Source: Holospora obtusa F1 (lineage in GTDB: Bacteria; Pseudomonadota; Alphaproteobacteria; Holosporales; Holosporaceae). From it: a stretch of 41,915 bases of DNA. The notes under the pieces were generated by a model, which saw nothing but the letters and a program-made list of their open reading frames with translations, did not search any database and had not been told where the DNA came from. Shown one piece after another: positions 33,101-41,818 of this stretch (position 1 is the stretch's first letter; every line of letters starts with the position of its first letter). The DNA lies in contig NZ_AWTR02000034.1 of the NCBI RefSeq assembly GCF_000469665.2, forward strand, positions 1 through 41,915, read 5' to 3'. The position numbers and the translations under genes were made by a program.

Positions 33101-34840
33101 CTAAAAAAAATCACTTTTTTCATGCTCTAATGTTTGTTTTAATATTTCAGTAAGGTGCCGTTCAATATAAGGAAGGATATGAGACGAAAATATTTCCCAT
33201 TTTTCGGAAATTTCTTTTAAAGATTCAGCACAGTGAGAAGGCTCTATGTTTAAAAAATCAGAAAAATTTTTGCATATTTTGGTCATTTCACAATGCTCTT
33301 CTTTTGAAAACAAATAGGGAAATTGCTGAAGAATTTTTTCCATCTGGTGCAAACCGTCAGATGCTTGTTGGTGTTTTTTTATCCAAATACTAAGCAATAC
33401 TTCGCTTCCATCGTTTTGATTAAGTGCATACAATTCTTCTTGTATTTGCGCATCATCTAACGTGCGAATTGTATTAATTTTCAGCGATGCGTTTACACCA
33501 CCTTTATCTTGTTTACATTCTTTTGCTTCTAATTCTAATAACCCTTCCACAGTTAAATGACACGTAAGTTCTATATGAGGAATTCCTTTAGGTAAAGGAT
33601 CGATACCGGAGAGCTCAAATACTCCAAGAGACTTACACTGTTTTGCAAACTCTTTTTCGCCTTGCACAATATGAAGACGCATCTTAGTTTGCCCATCTAC
33701 TGCAGTAGTAAATTTGTACGTTGCTTTTGCGGGAAGCGGAGTGTTTCTGGGAATTAACGGTTCAATTAGCCCTCCCAAAACTTCTACTCCCAAAGTAAGT
33801 GGGCTAACATCCAATAATAAAAAGGAGCACGTGTTCGTTAATTGATATGCCTGAAGTGCAGCTCCTTGCGCTACTGCATACTCAGGATGCAGCACAGAAT
33901 CTATTTTGCCATCCCACAACCGTGTAAGACGCTTGAATACAAAGGGAATTCGAGTGCTTCCCCCAACTAAAATCAATTTTTGAATATCCTGAATTTCTAA
34001 ATTTGCCCGATTTAATGTGTCTTGACAAATATCTAACGTTCTCTGAAACCATGGAAAACACCACGTTTCTAAATCTTCTGGGGTTATTTTTGTTTCCAAA
34101 TCACCTACATCACAAAAATAAGGTCGGGAAAGAGATTCTTTGATACGTCGAGCTTCTCGAATCCAGTATTGTTGTTGCAGAAAAGATTGATCTTCTAATG
34201 AAAGTGGGCTTATATGTTGTGCGATGCAAAAATCTAAGTCATCTCCGCCAAGAGCTGTATCCCCTCCTGAAGAAAGTACTCTAAAAATTCCTTGCTGGAT
34301 ATCAAGAATAGACACATCGAATGTTCCCCCTCCCCAATCATATACAAGATATTTTCCTTCTGAATCTTGGGTTAATCCGTAAGTAAGTGCAGCTGCTGTT
34401 GGCTCATTGATCAATCTAAGAACATCAAATCCTGCCAAAGTTGCCGCTTTATGAATATGAGAGCGCTGAACATCGTCAAAATATGCGGGAACTGTAATAA
34501 CAGCACGCGATATTACACGACCTAAGGCTTCATAAATATGCGTTGCAAGAAGTTTAAAAATACTCACTGCCGCACTTAAGTAATCATCGTATATGGGATC
34601 AGAAATTTCGATATGTGCTAACTTTCGTTTGACAGATCCAACGCTATTTCCGTCTTTTGTTGTGATCTGAGAGGAAATTAACGTGCCTTTTGATGAACTT
34701 AACACGTAAGCTTCTGTAGGGCTTGAAGCGAGCGCAACGACGCAATACGTCGTTCCAAAATCAATTCCTACGGCTTCTGTCGCTAAAAATTTCTCGTTTT
34801 TTTCAATAATACTATTGAATGGATCAACTAAAATACGCAT
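33101..34840 (-). CDS. hscA: Fe-S cluster assembly chaperone HscA (Hsp70 family)
   Basis: 579 residues. With HscB it releases [2Fe-2S] clusters from the scaffold IscU. Hsp70 nucleotide-binding motifs: GIDFGTT (25-31), VPAYFDD (117-123), NEPTAAA (145-151), DWGGGTFDVSI (168-178) and LVGGSTRIP (about 300). The substrate domain follows (LDVSPLTLGVEVLGG onward). It is shorter than E. coli HscA (616), mostly through about 25 residues missing between GIDFGTT and VPAYFDD. YLVYDWGGGTFDVSILDIQ is very like the Rickettsia protein, and HscA rather than DnaK is also indicated by the adjacent hscB. Its ATG lies 8 bp after the hscB stop codon, so the two are surely cotranscribed. The usual downstream fdx is absent; a decayed IS630 lies beyond. 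Confidence 0.93.
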   Translation of the reverse strand: MRILVDPFNSIIEKNEKFLATEAVGIDFGTTYCVVALASSPTEAYVLSSSKGTLISSQITTKDGNSVGSVKRKLAHIEISDPIYDDYLSAAVSIFKLLATHIYEALGRVISRAVITVPAYFDDVQRSHIHKAATLAGFDVLRLINEPTAAALTYGLTQDSEGKYLVYDWGGGTFDVSILDIQQGIFRVLSSGGDTALGGDDLDFCIAQHISPLSLEDQSFLQQQYWIREARRIKESLSRPYFCDVGDLETKITPEDLETWCFPWFQRTLDICQDTLNRANLEIQDIQKLILVGGSTRIPFVFKRLTRLWDGKIDSVLHPEYAVAQGAALQAYQLTNTCSFLLLDVSPLTLGVEVLGGLIEPLIPRNTPLPAKATYKFTTAVDGQTKMRLHIVQGEKEFAKQCKSLGVFELSGIDPLPKGIPHIELTCHLTVEGLLELEAKECKQDKGGVNASLKINTIRTLDDAQIQEELYALNQNDGSEVLLSIWIKKHQQASDGLHQMEKILQQFPYLFSKEEHCEMTKICKNFSDFLNIEPSHCAESLKEISEKWEIFSSHILPYIERHLTEILKQTLEHEKSDFF

Positions 34841-34848
34841 TTATTTTT

Positions 34849-35253
34849 TTATTTTCCTAAATAACATATATACAGATACGCTTTTTGTGCTTGAAAAAAA
34901 TCTTTTTCCTTTAAAAATTTATCAAATTTTATTAAAGATTCTTGATATAGTATATGTACAGCCTGAGGATCTGAATTCATTTTCAATGAAAAAATTTCTT
35001 GCATAATTTTCGGAAAAGAAGAAATTGGCCAAAAATTCACGCACTTTAACATATATTCACCGCGTTTTCTAGGATCTTTTAATGCCGCATATACTTTATT
35101 GATATGAGCGCTAAATTGTTCGGCAGTTTTAAAAGAAACACCTGTCCAACGATCTGGATGAATACGCTTTTGTGCAAGAACGTACGCTTTTTCTAAGGCA
35201 TCTAAATCTATTATGAAACTTTCTGGTAATCCAAAAAGCTGAAACCAACTCAT
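34849..35253 (-). CDS. hscB: Fe-S cluster co-chaperone HscB (Hsc20)
   Basis: 134 residues from ATG 35253, chosen because MSWFQLFGLPESF is the canonical Hsc20 start (xYFxLFGLP); an ATG at 35277 would add eight residues. The J-domain carries the HPD motif at 32-34 (RIHPDRW), which triggers HscA ATP hydrolysis. The C-terminal part is a small three-helix domain that binds IscU; it seems short and divergent (family usually 165-175 residues), ending YLYICYLGK. First gene of the hscB-hscA pair. Confidence 0.88.
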   Translation of the reverse strand: MSWFQLFGLPESFIIDLDALEKAYVLAQKRIHPDRWTGVSFKTAEQFSAHINKVYAALKDPRKRGEYMLKCVNFWPISSFPKIMQEIFSLKMNSDPQAVHILYQESLIKFDKFLKEKDFFQAQKAYLYICYLGK

Positions 35254-35334
35254 ACACTCTATAGAATGAAAGCTCATAGTCTATTTTTGGTTTTACAACA
35301 CATTTTTACTTTCAGCTGTATAAAGCTAAAAGTC

Positions 35335-35370
35335 ATTATAACACGTTACTGTTGTCAAAACCAGGCCCAA
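35335..35370 (-). promoter_or_regulatory. Promoter of hscBA
   Basis: On minus, TATAAT (35340-35335) preceded by TG plus one base, a perfect extended -10. TTGACA lies upstream but with only 12 bases of spacing, too close for a standard -35; at 17 bases the -35 would be TGGTTT. A 5' leader of about 75 nt to hscB is implied. Confidence 0.5.
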
Positions 35371-35556
35371 ATTACAATAATTTTTTTAGATATCTTTCAT
35401 TTAAAAAAAGAAAAACAAACTTAATTTTTTTATGAATACGTATAAGAGGAGTGATAAATTGCAAAAAATCTATGCATTAAGGAGTTTTTTACGAAACATT
35501 TTACATACATATTAATTTTATAAATCTTATTCTATAAAATAATGAAATCACAGTAA
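35371..35556. other. Spacer between mrcA and the hscBA promoter
   Basis: AT-rich, no gene. Just after the mrcA stop a weak A/T inverted repeat (ATTTTATA/TATAAAAT on either strand) is visible near 35515-35545, perhaps a poor terminator. Confidence 0.35.
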
Positions 35557-37749
35557 CTATATGTTAGATAAAATTTCTTTTATCAGATCTTCTTCTTTTA
35601 AATTTTTTTCTTGAGAATTTAATTTAGAATCCTCCAATGCAGAAGGAGATGATCGTTTGTTTGAAGGAGATTTTGATTTTGTTTTTTTATCCTCCTCATC
35701 ATCGACATCTTCCTCATCATCGACCTCTTCCTCATCATCGACCTCTTCCTCATCATCGATCTCTTCCTCATCATCTGTCTCTTGTTGATCTTCTTTCGTG
35801 TCGTTGGATTTTTGGTTTGAAGAACGATCTTCAGAAATAACTGCATTTTCTTCTTCTATATTTTTTATAGACTCTTCTTTTTGCCAATTTTCTTCCTGAG
35901 GATTGTTAAAATATTTTAATAAACGTTCATTAAAGGTTCGCCATATATGCAGCGTTGGCCAACCATCTTGAGGTTTTATCATAGGGCTTTCATTATCATT
36001 TCCGCACCAAATTCCTGTCATAATGGGGCCTGCAAACCCAACAAACCATACGTCTCTGTATCTTTGAGAAGTTCCAGTTTTCCCTCCGCAAAACACTTCT
36101 TTACCTAGACTAGATTGAAGTCTAGCTTTTCGCGCAGAACCTTCCGTGATAACGCTATGCATGATACTACGCATTTCTTGAATCGCATCTTGAGAAACGC
36201 ACGTAGAATCTGAATCTTGAGCTTTCGAATGCTGATAAAGAATTTTTCCCTGTTTATTTAAAATTTTTGCTACCCCGTAAGGACGCACAATTTGCCCCTC
36301 ATTAAGAGTAACGAGATAAGCTCCTGTCATTTCTAGCAATGTCACTTCTCCAGATCCTAAAACAAGACTATAATTATGAGGTAAATCAGAGGAAATACCC
36401 AATAACTTTGCAAGATGCGTGACACGTTTTAATCCAATAGAAACGGCTAAACGCACCGCTACAGCATTAATTGAATAAGCAAAACCCGTACGAATAGATA
36501 CTTCTCCCCTTGCTCTGTGCTTATAATTACTTGCTTTCCATCCTCCTATTTCGATTGGATAATCGCTGATCATATAGTCCGGATCATAGCCATCTTCTAA
36601 TGCTGCAAGATATGTAAAAAATTTAAAGCTAGAACCAGCTTGTCGCTTTGCTTGAGTTGCGCGATTATAAGCATTTTTTCTGTAATCCACCCCTCCTATC
36701 ATAGCTAAAATTTCCCCAGAAGCTTTTGTACAGAGTAAGGCCACCTGACTAGCGCGTACTTTTGCCCCTTGAGTTTGCATAACTTTTTGCACTTCTTTTT
36801 CTGCAATACTTTGTACATTGGGGTCTATCGTTGTAATAACCTCAACATCTTCTGTGATATTTTCTAATAAATCGGGAAGACAGGTAACAATCCAATCTGT
36901 AAAATATCGAAATAAATTTTGCTTTTGTGAGGAGTTTCCTGGTACAGAAGGCAATGCCATTGCAGTAGCTGCTTCCTCTTGGGTGATAAAACCTTCTTCT
37001 ACCATATTTTGTAAAACTCGTTTCGCCCTAGATTCCGAACGCTCATAATGAATCACTGGAGAATAACGACAAGGTCCTTTTAGCATCCCGATTAAGATCG
37101 CTGATTCGTACAAAGTCAAGTGATTTGCACTATGTCCAAAATAATATAAAGAAGCTGCATCCAATCCAGTAACATTTGCGCCTAAGTACACCCTATTGAG
37201 ATACATTGTTAGAATTTGCTCTTTTGTAAATTTCATTTCTAATTTTACTGCAAGAATCGCTTCCTTTATTTTATGTTTTAAAGAGCGATACTTGTAGTGA
37301 TGAAGCTTTTTGCTTTCAAAAAAATTTCGAGCTAATTGTTGAGTGATGGTACTGCCCCCCTGTATCACGCCGTTTGCCTTTACATTTCGTAAAAGCGCTC
37401 GAAACGTTCCAATAGGATCAATACCAAAATGGTAAAAAAATCTTCGATCTTCCGTGGCTAGTAAAGCTTGAATCGAGTGTGGTTTTAGAGTTTTAATATC
37501 AATTGTTTTTCCATAAAAACTTCCATAGCTTCCTAAGATATTTCCGTAACGATCCTTAATGAGAATGTGGGGATCTCGGTATAATTTTGTAATTTCTTCA
37601 ACATCAGGTAAATCGTATCCAAACCAAATTACGACAGCCCCTAAGGCAAAACTCACCCAAATACCTAAAATTATAATCCATTTAACAAATCCAAACAAAA
37701 TACGGTAACGTTTTTTTGGAAAAGGCTTCAAAAAACGCTCTTCTCTCAT
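35557..37749 (-). CDS. mrcA: Penicillin-binding protein 1A (bifunctional glycosyltransferase/transpeptidase)
   Basis: 730 residues. It polymerises glycan strands from lipid II and cross-links peptides in the periplasm. Cytoplasmic basic start, one membrane helix (about 20-43), then GT51 domain: catalytic Glu100 in ATEDRRFFYHFG, GGSTITQQLARNFF (131-144) and KEQILTMYLNRVYLG. Transpeptidase: SxxK at 373-376 (GSSFK), SxN at 426-428 (YSINAV), KTG at 557-559 (GGKTGTSQ). All catalytic residues are present. The C-terminus carries an extra acidic, low-complexity tail of about 110 residues (620-730) including five DDEEEV-type hexapeptides (659-687). The gene starts 19 bp after the glyS stop and is likely in the same operon. 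PBP1A is the best match rather than 1B or 1C by motif wording. Confidence 0.93.
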   Translation of the reverse strand: MREERFLKPFPKKRYRILFGFVKWIIILGIWVSFALGAVVIWFGYDLPDVEEITKLYRDPHILIKDRYGNILGSYGSFYGKTIDIKTLKPHSIQALLATEDRRFFYHFGIDPIGTFRALLRNVKANGVIQGGSTITQQLARNFFESKKLHHYKYRSLKHKIKEAILAVKLEMKFTKEQILTMYLNRVYLGANVTGLDAASLYYFGHSANHLTLYESAILIGMLKGPCRYSPVIHYERSESRAKRVLQNMVEEGFITQEEAATAMALPSVPGNSSQKQNLFRYFTDWIVTCLPDLLENITEDVEVITTIDPNVQSIAEKEVQKVMQTQGAKVRASQVALLCTKASGEILAMIGGVDYRKNAYNRATQAKRQAGSSFKFFTYLAALEDGYDPDYMISDYPIEIGGWKASNYKHRARGEVSIRTGFAYSINAVAVRLAVSIGLKRVTHLAKLLGISSDLPHNYSLVLGSGEVTLLEMTGAYLVTLNEGQIVRPYGVAKILNKQGKILYQHSKAQDSDSTCVSQDAIQEMRSIMHSVITEGSARKARLQSSLGKEVFCGGKTGTSQRYRDVWFVGFAGPIMTGIWCGNDNESPMIKPQDGWPTLHIWRTFNERLLKYFNNPQEENWQKEESIKNIEEENAVISEDRSSNQKSNDTKEDQQETDDEEEIDDEEEVDDEEEVDDEEDVDDEEDKKTKSKSPSNKRSSPSALEDSKLNSQEKNLKEEDLIKEILSNI
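35692..35780. repeat. 18-bp tandem repeat encoding an acidic hexapeptide
   Basis: About five copies of TCATCATCGACCTCTTCC-like units (plus strand) inside mrcA, encoding DDEEE(I/V/D). Copy-number change would keep the frame. Confidence 0.9.
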
Positions 37750-37768
37750 AGCCCTAAAATTTCAAAAG

Positions 37769-39808
37769 TTAGCGAGAAAGCGTAAACATGCTTGATAAAT
37801 TTCCTAACGGACGCGTATATCGCAATACTGCTGACAGAAGTCCTATACGAGAAGGAAATCCTCTGACAGGAAGCGTATCCAAAAATTCTTGAATGCATTG
37901 AGAAAACGGTAAAGCATTTTTCATAAATTCTTCTTTGTTCCATTTGCTTGAGATATAGCTCCATAATTGACGCTCTTTAGGGGAAACCATTTCTGCATCT
38001 TTGGGAACTCCAAATTCCATTAAACACCCTTGATCTTGATGCAGCAAGCAAAACACACGCTTATACGAGGAAAGAAAAGCGATTCCCGAATCTTTTTGTA
38101 AAAAATCATTTAATTCTTTTGAAAGATCAAACAGTTCTTTCGGAGATTTAGAAAATCTAAAAGTTTCTACAGCTTCCGCTATTCCACGAAGAAAATTTTG
38201 CTCTTCCAGATATCGAGTAAATTGCTTAAATATTAATTGTTCTAACAAATCTAAACTATCTTTATCAGATAAAACATTAAGCCTTTGAGTGCTTCGATAA
38301 CTTTCAAGGCTTATTCGAATACTTTCCGAAATGGAAAAAGGATAAGGGTGATGTACTGCAAGACGAACCCATCCATAAGCACTTCGACGCAACCCCATAG
38401 GATCCTTAGAACTCGTAGGATATTTTCCAATACCAAAAAACCCCACCAATGTATCCATACGATCTATCATTCCCAACCATCCTCCAAGAGAGCTTTGCGT
38501 ACTAAGGTCTTGATGGGGTGTAAGAGGAAAGTATTGTTCTTCTAAAGCTTGCGCTAAAACAGGATCGATATCTTGAGCTAGTGCATAATGTTTTCCCATC
38601 ACTCCTTGAAGCTCTGGAAACTCTCTTACTGCTTGAGTTGCCAAATCTGATTTTGATAACAAGGCCGCAGCACTTAATGTCCCAGATTTATCTAAGTGCA
38701 TTGCCACAACTTCTAATCGACGAACTTTATGAAGCACCGTTCCAAGCCCCTCAAAAAATACTTTTTCCTTAAGGTCGTGGTTATACTTTTCCAACGGTTG
38801 CCGAAGATCCTGATTCCAAAAAAATAACGCATCCGACAATCGGGCTTCTGCAACTCGCTGATGTCCCTTTTTAATTTCAGCGCTAGGCTCTGTGCCATCT
38901 AACACGACAATAAAGTGCGGCGCCAAACTTTCTCGTTTTTTTACAGGAAAACAGCGTTGATGATGCTTTAGGGTTGTTAACAAAAATGGTGAAGGAAGTT
39001 TTAAAAATTCTTCAGAAAAAGAGGCTAAAAAAAATTTTGGCCACTCGGTCATTCCTGATACCTCGGATAACAATCCATCAGAAGCCAAATCTTCTTCAAA
39101 CAACTCATATCCATGATTTTGAGCTAATTTTCTCAATTGAGACTGAAGATAAGTAAAACGCTGTAAAGGGCAAACCCAAACATTTTTCCCTTTTAATATC
39201 TGCTCGTAGTTTGAGGCCCTATCTATAGATACCCAATCTTGACGCAACGGATCTTGTGACATGGCCGAATGTTCCAGAGTCATATTTTTCGCACAAAGCT
39301 TAAGGCCTTTGGGTCTAAATGTCCAGTCAAGAATGTTTGTATCCAACATACATAGCAAAGAATGGATAGGGCGGATCCAGGTAAAATCATCTGTTTCGTG
39401 CCAACGCATACGCTTTGGCCAATAAAAATGCTCTAAAAAATCTGAACAAATGTGACGTAACTTTTCCTCTATCGAGGATTCTTTGATTTCTGCAACCCAA
39501 ACACACCCTTTCGGCGTTTCTTGTTTATGACACCTATCAGCCCCATGAATTTGGAAAAATTTTTCAATAACATGGACAGGAGATTGGACGTTGGGACCTT
39601 TCAGAAAAGAAACACCTTGGGTGCTTTGTTTCAATTCATGCACTAAAAAACCAACACGACGCAAAGAAGAAAAGCTTTGAACTTTTGCAACCAATTTTTC
39701 AGATTTAAGTGATTGCTCTACATAGCGTTTAATACGCTGATAAGCATCCCACTGAAGATTCGAAGGAATTTCATCACTGTATACTTCAAACAAAAATGCT
39801 TGATCCAT
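37769..39808 (-). CDS. glyS: Glycyl-tRNA synthetase, beta subunit
   Basis: 679 residues, full length (usual 680-700). The bacterial alpha2beta2 GlyRS charges tRNA-Gly; the beta chain binds the tRNA. Characteristic segments: start LFEVYSDEIPSNLQ (family LLELxSEEIPA), VSGMTEWPKFFLASFSEEFL, HHQRCFPVKK, the HD-like RVAEARLSDALFFWNQDL region, VREFPELQGVMGKHYA, and DPMGLRRSAYGWVRLA, with a C-terminal anticodon-binding helical domain. The alpha subunit gene glyQ normally lies just upstream and is not in this window; IS debris occupies that place. mrcA follows 19 bp downstream. Confidence 0.95.
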   Translation of the reverse strand: MDQAFLFEVYSDEIPSNLQWDAYQRIKRYVEQSLKSEKLVAKVQSFSSLRRVGFLVHELKQSTQGVSFLKGPNVQSPVHVIEKFFQIHGADRCHKQETPKGCVWVAEIKESSIEEKLRHICSDFLEHFYWPKRMRWHETDDFTWIRPIHSLLCMLDTNILDWTFRPKGLKLCAKNMTLEHSAMSQDPLRQDWVSIDRASNYEQILKGKNVWVCPLQRFTYLQSQLRKLAQNHGYELFEEDLASDGLLSEVSGMTEWPKFFLASFSEEFLKLPSPFLLTTLKHHQRCFPVKKRESLAPHFIVVLDGTEPSAEIKKGHQRVAEARLSDALFFWNQDLRQPLEKYNHDLKEKVFFEGLGTVLHKVRRLEVVAMHLDKSGTLSAAALLSKSDLATQAVREFPELQGVMGKHYALAQDIDPVLAQALEEQYFPLTPHQDLSTQSSLGGWLGMIDRMDTLVGFFGIGKYPTSSKDPMGLRRSAYGWVRLAVHHPYPFSISESIRISLESYRSTQRLNVLSDKDSLDLLEQLIFKQFTRYLEEQNFLRGIAEAVETFRFSKSPKELFDLSKELNDFLQKDSGIAFLSSYKRVFCLLHQDQGCLMEFGVPKDAEMVSPKERQLWSYISSKWNKEEFMKNALPFSQCIQEFLDTLPVRGFPSRIGLLSAVLRYTRPLGNLSSMFTLSR

Positions 39809-40189
39809 GGCTCATAAAGTCACCAATTTTTTTGATTCTATCAACAATTTTTCATATATGCAACGCAAAGATTTTTCATTTTCGATAGGACTTGATGTGT
39901 TGAGGAGTTTACCAAAGTTTAGGATAAATTTTTTCTATACGCACTTTTTATGGCTAGGCACGTATCAAAAGTCACAATTAGATCAGATTTACTTTTTCGT
40001 AAGCTGTTGTCATCTGAACTTCATCTTGTAAATATCGAAAATTAAATTTAAGATCAAATATTTTGCGACTATTTCTATAGATTTCAAAATATTTTAATCA
40101 TGACAATCACGTTTTCATTAACTACGCAATTAAGTATTTTCTACGTTTTTTTGATCTTATTTTTCTGGCTATTACTCATTTTTAAACAC
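39809..40189. other. Spacer upstream of glyS, no supported gene
   Basis: About 380 bp. On minus a 40-codon frame ends at a TGA 9 bases before the glyS start, but its residues (LRCIYEKLLIESKKLVTL end) do not look like a GlyQ C-terminus. No other feature seen. Confidence 0.4.
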
Positions 40190-40850
40190 GCTAAATTCAG
40201 GGGATGTGGGGGGCCAACCAAAGATCACGGCCTGTGTGTTGGGTTGTTTTATACCGTACCCGTCCTTGGCGTTAATCTGCTAAAAAGGTTTTGTGATTTT
40301 AAAGCCATACACACTTGCTTTACTCGTTGAAACCCAAAAAGCGTATAGAAAAAAATCTTTGAATCTCTGTTGCAGGACGCTGATTATGAGTGCGCGATGA
40401 TCTATGCAATGATTGTGCTCCTCCGTCAACACAGCGCAGGCTTTAAAAAAGAGCATAATCAAGCTGTTCTGGGCAAAACTAAAATTCATGCGCCGTGTGA
40501 TATCTATGAAAATCTGGTCGTTTTTTCACCTTACACAAGGTCAGGACCATGATTTGAAAGGAGGCTGGTACGTTGATGGATCGCTTTGTGAAGATTGATG
40601 CGGTGCTTGCCGATAAAAGCGTACAATGCCGATGAAAGAGTGCTGCTAAAACTTAAAAAAAAGGGCCGTGATTCCACCTAAAGAACTGTTTGGAGCTTTC
40701 GAATTATGTAAATATTTTTATAAATTCTGTCACTTGATCGAGATTTTTTTCTAAACTCAAGGCAGTATGGCGCCATTGCCACATGCTATAATAAAACGCC
40801 TTCAAATTTTCTAGGCGCCATTTACTTGGCTTCAATTGTCGCTTGGCTTA
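40190..40850 (+). pseudogene. Decayed IS5-family transposase
   Basis: Fragments in shifting frames follow the IS5 order. They are a GVWGG-like segment (near 40200), then DADYECAMIYAMIVLLRQHS and AGFKKEHNQAVLGKTKIHA (40376-40500; family DYEWLMIDAT...QHSAGAKKxxNQ.LGRSKGG). Next are VFFTLHKVRTMI-type residues (family FFLTxGQxHD), then KIDAVLADKSVQCR (40600s, family IDAVLADKAYDAD), IPPKE, and finally HLIEIFF...HCHMLYNKTPSNFLGAIY with LASIVAWL (40730-40850). Multiple stops and shifts; inactive. It differs in wording from the truncated copy at 11701-12090. Confidence 0.85.
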
Positions 40851-40922
40851 ATTGAGACCAGGACCTAGTGAATAAATTTTTTAAAACCTTACACTAAATT
40901 TATTTATTTTTTCATTTTTATC

Positions 40923-40952
40923 GGGTAGTTTTACTATAATTAAGAACTACCC
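40923..40952 (-). terminator. Possible terminator of cspA
   Basis: Perfect 8-bp inverted repeat GGGTAGTT (40923-40930) and AACTACCC (40945-40952), 14-nt loop, 66 bp past the cspA stop. On minus it is followed by GATAAAAATG rather than a T-run, so termination is uncertain. Confidence 0.4.
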
Positions 40953-41017
40953 TTATTCAATTTTGCTTACATAACCTAAGCATTGCGTTCACTTTGTAGA
41001 CCGCGGATGCTTCGGGA

Positions 41018-41236
41018 CTATGACTCTAAAGCAAGTTCACCCGCAGAGGAGCGTCCCCGGTTGTTGACAATCTCATAGCTCACACGCTGCCCTTCTGACA
41101 GAGTTCCAAGTTTTGCGCGATTGACCTCGGTGATGTGCACAAAAATATCTGCCCCACCTTGATCCGGTGTAATAAACCCAAACCCTTTTTCTGGATTAAA
41201 CCACTTCACAACACCACACGATCTTAACGTATTCAT
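41018..41236 (-). CDS. cspA: Cold shock protein (CspA family)
   Basis: 72 residues, one OB-fold cold-shock domain. It binds single-stranded RNA/DNA and melts secondary structure to keep mRNAs translatable. RNP1 is KGFGFI (17-22) and RNP2 DIFVHI (30-35), with the usual GVVKWFNPEKGFGFI start of the fold and a C-terminal strand GELALES. The start ATG 41236 is preceded by AAGGA seven bases upstream, the best ribosome site in the window. It is intact although flanked by IS5 debris on both sides. Specific paralog and cold regulation cannot be judged. Confidence 0.95.
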   Translation of the reverse strand: MNTLRSCGVVKWFNPEKGFGFITPDQGGADIFVHITEVNRAKLGTLSEGQRVSYEIVNNRGRSSAGELALES

Positions 41237-41557
41237 TTAACATTCCTTTTGTTATGCGCTTTACAGCGTAAATTAGATATAATACACAATGCTTAATTCT
41301 TCAGCACCGTGTAGGAATTTTGCCATACCTATTTAAAAAATACAAGAGCTTATTTAATACAAACTACGATCTTCGAAATTTTTCATAAGTGAACAGATAG
41401 AATTAAGTGAGAGCTCTTTGTAAACGGTTATGTTGTGAAGTTCATAATATATTTAATCAACCTGAGGTTTGAAAATGAAGTGCAACACTTAGTTAATCAA
41501 AGGAGAAGCTCTCTGATATATAGATATAGCGCACACGGTATATAAATTCTTAATAAT
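41237..41557. other. Upstream region of cspA
   Basis: About 320 bp of AT-rich sequence between cspA and the IS5 fragment. A TATTAT on minus near 41280 could be the cspA -10, with no clear -35. No gene is seen. Confidence 0.4.
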
Positions 41558-41779
41558 TTAAACTAAGTTTTTTAGAGCGTGTTCACACTTTTTGATCATC
41601 CCCATGATCAGAGCGCTATGAACAAAGGAAGTGAACATGGAGTCAAGTTTTTCAAAGCTTAAAAAGATGTGACGGAACGCTTTGAGACTTCTGAAGAGGC
41701 GTTCTATCTTATTTCGGCGTTTATAGATAATTTTATCATAAAACCAAGGGTTTAGGCGATTAGATTTGGATGGGGCAGC
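41558..41779 (-). pseudogene. IS5-family transposase, C-terminal fragment
   Basis: The frame closes at 41558 and reads AAPSKSNRLNPWFYDKIIYK, RRNKIERLFRSLKAFRHIF, FEKLDSMFTSFVHSALI. This is the C-terminal end of IS5-family transposases, with the YKxRxxIERxFxxLKxFRxI block holding the catalytic Glu. The N-terminal two thirds are missing: upstream (to the right) the IS5 sequence stops exactly where an ISAs1-type end begins at 41780. Confidence 0.85.
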
Positions 41780-41818
41780 AGGGCCTACGCATGAAGAATT
41801 TTGTTGACACAATTATTT
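41780..41818. mobile_element. Solitary ISAs1-type end
   Basis: AGGGCCTACGCATGAAGAAT at 41780-41799 is identical to the left end of the intact element at 1484, and similarity fades after ACACAAT (41807-41813). The remaining bases to 41915 do not match the intact element. So this is either a decayed end, a related but different element continuing past the edge, or the end of a miniature element. Confidence 0.7.

Noticed and set aside
35637-35840. His/Pro/Leu repeat frame on plus
   Set aside because: Antisense shadow of the acidic DDEEEV repeat in mrcA, whose catalytic motifs show the true frame.
39809-39930. Remnant of glyQ directly upstream of glyS
   Set aside because: A 40-codon minus-strand frame ends just before glyS, but its residues do not match the GlyQ C-terminus (no xSRxxxGFPL-like ending).
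40100-40330. Membrane protein gene (hydrophobic 76-codon frame)
   Set aside because: The hydrophobic start is translated AT-rich spacer and the rest overlaps the decayed IS5 transposase.
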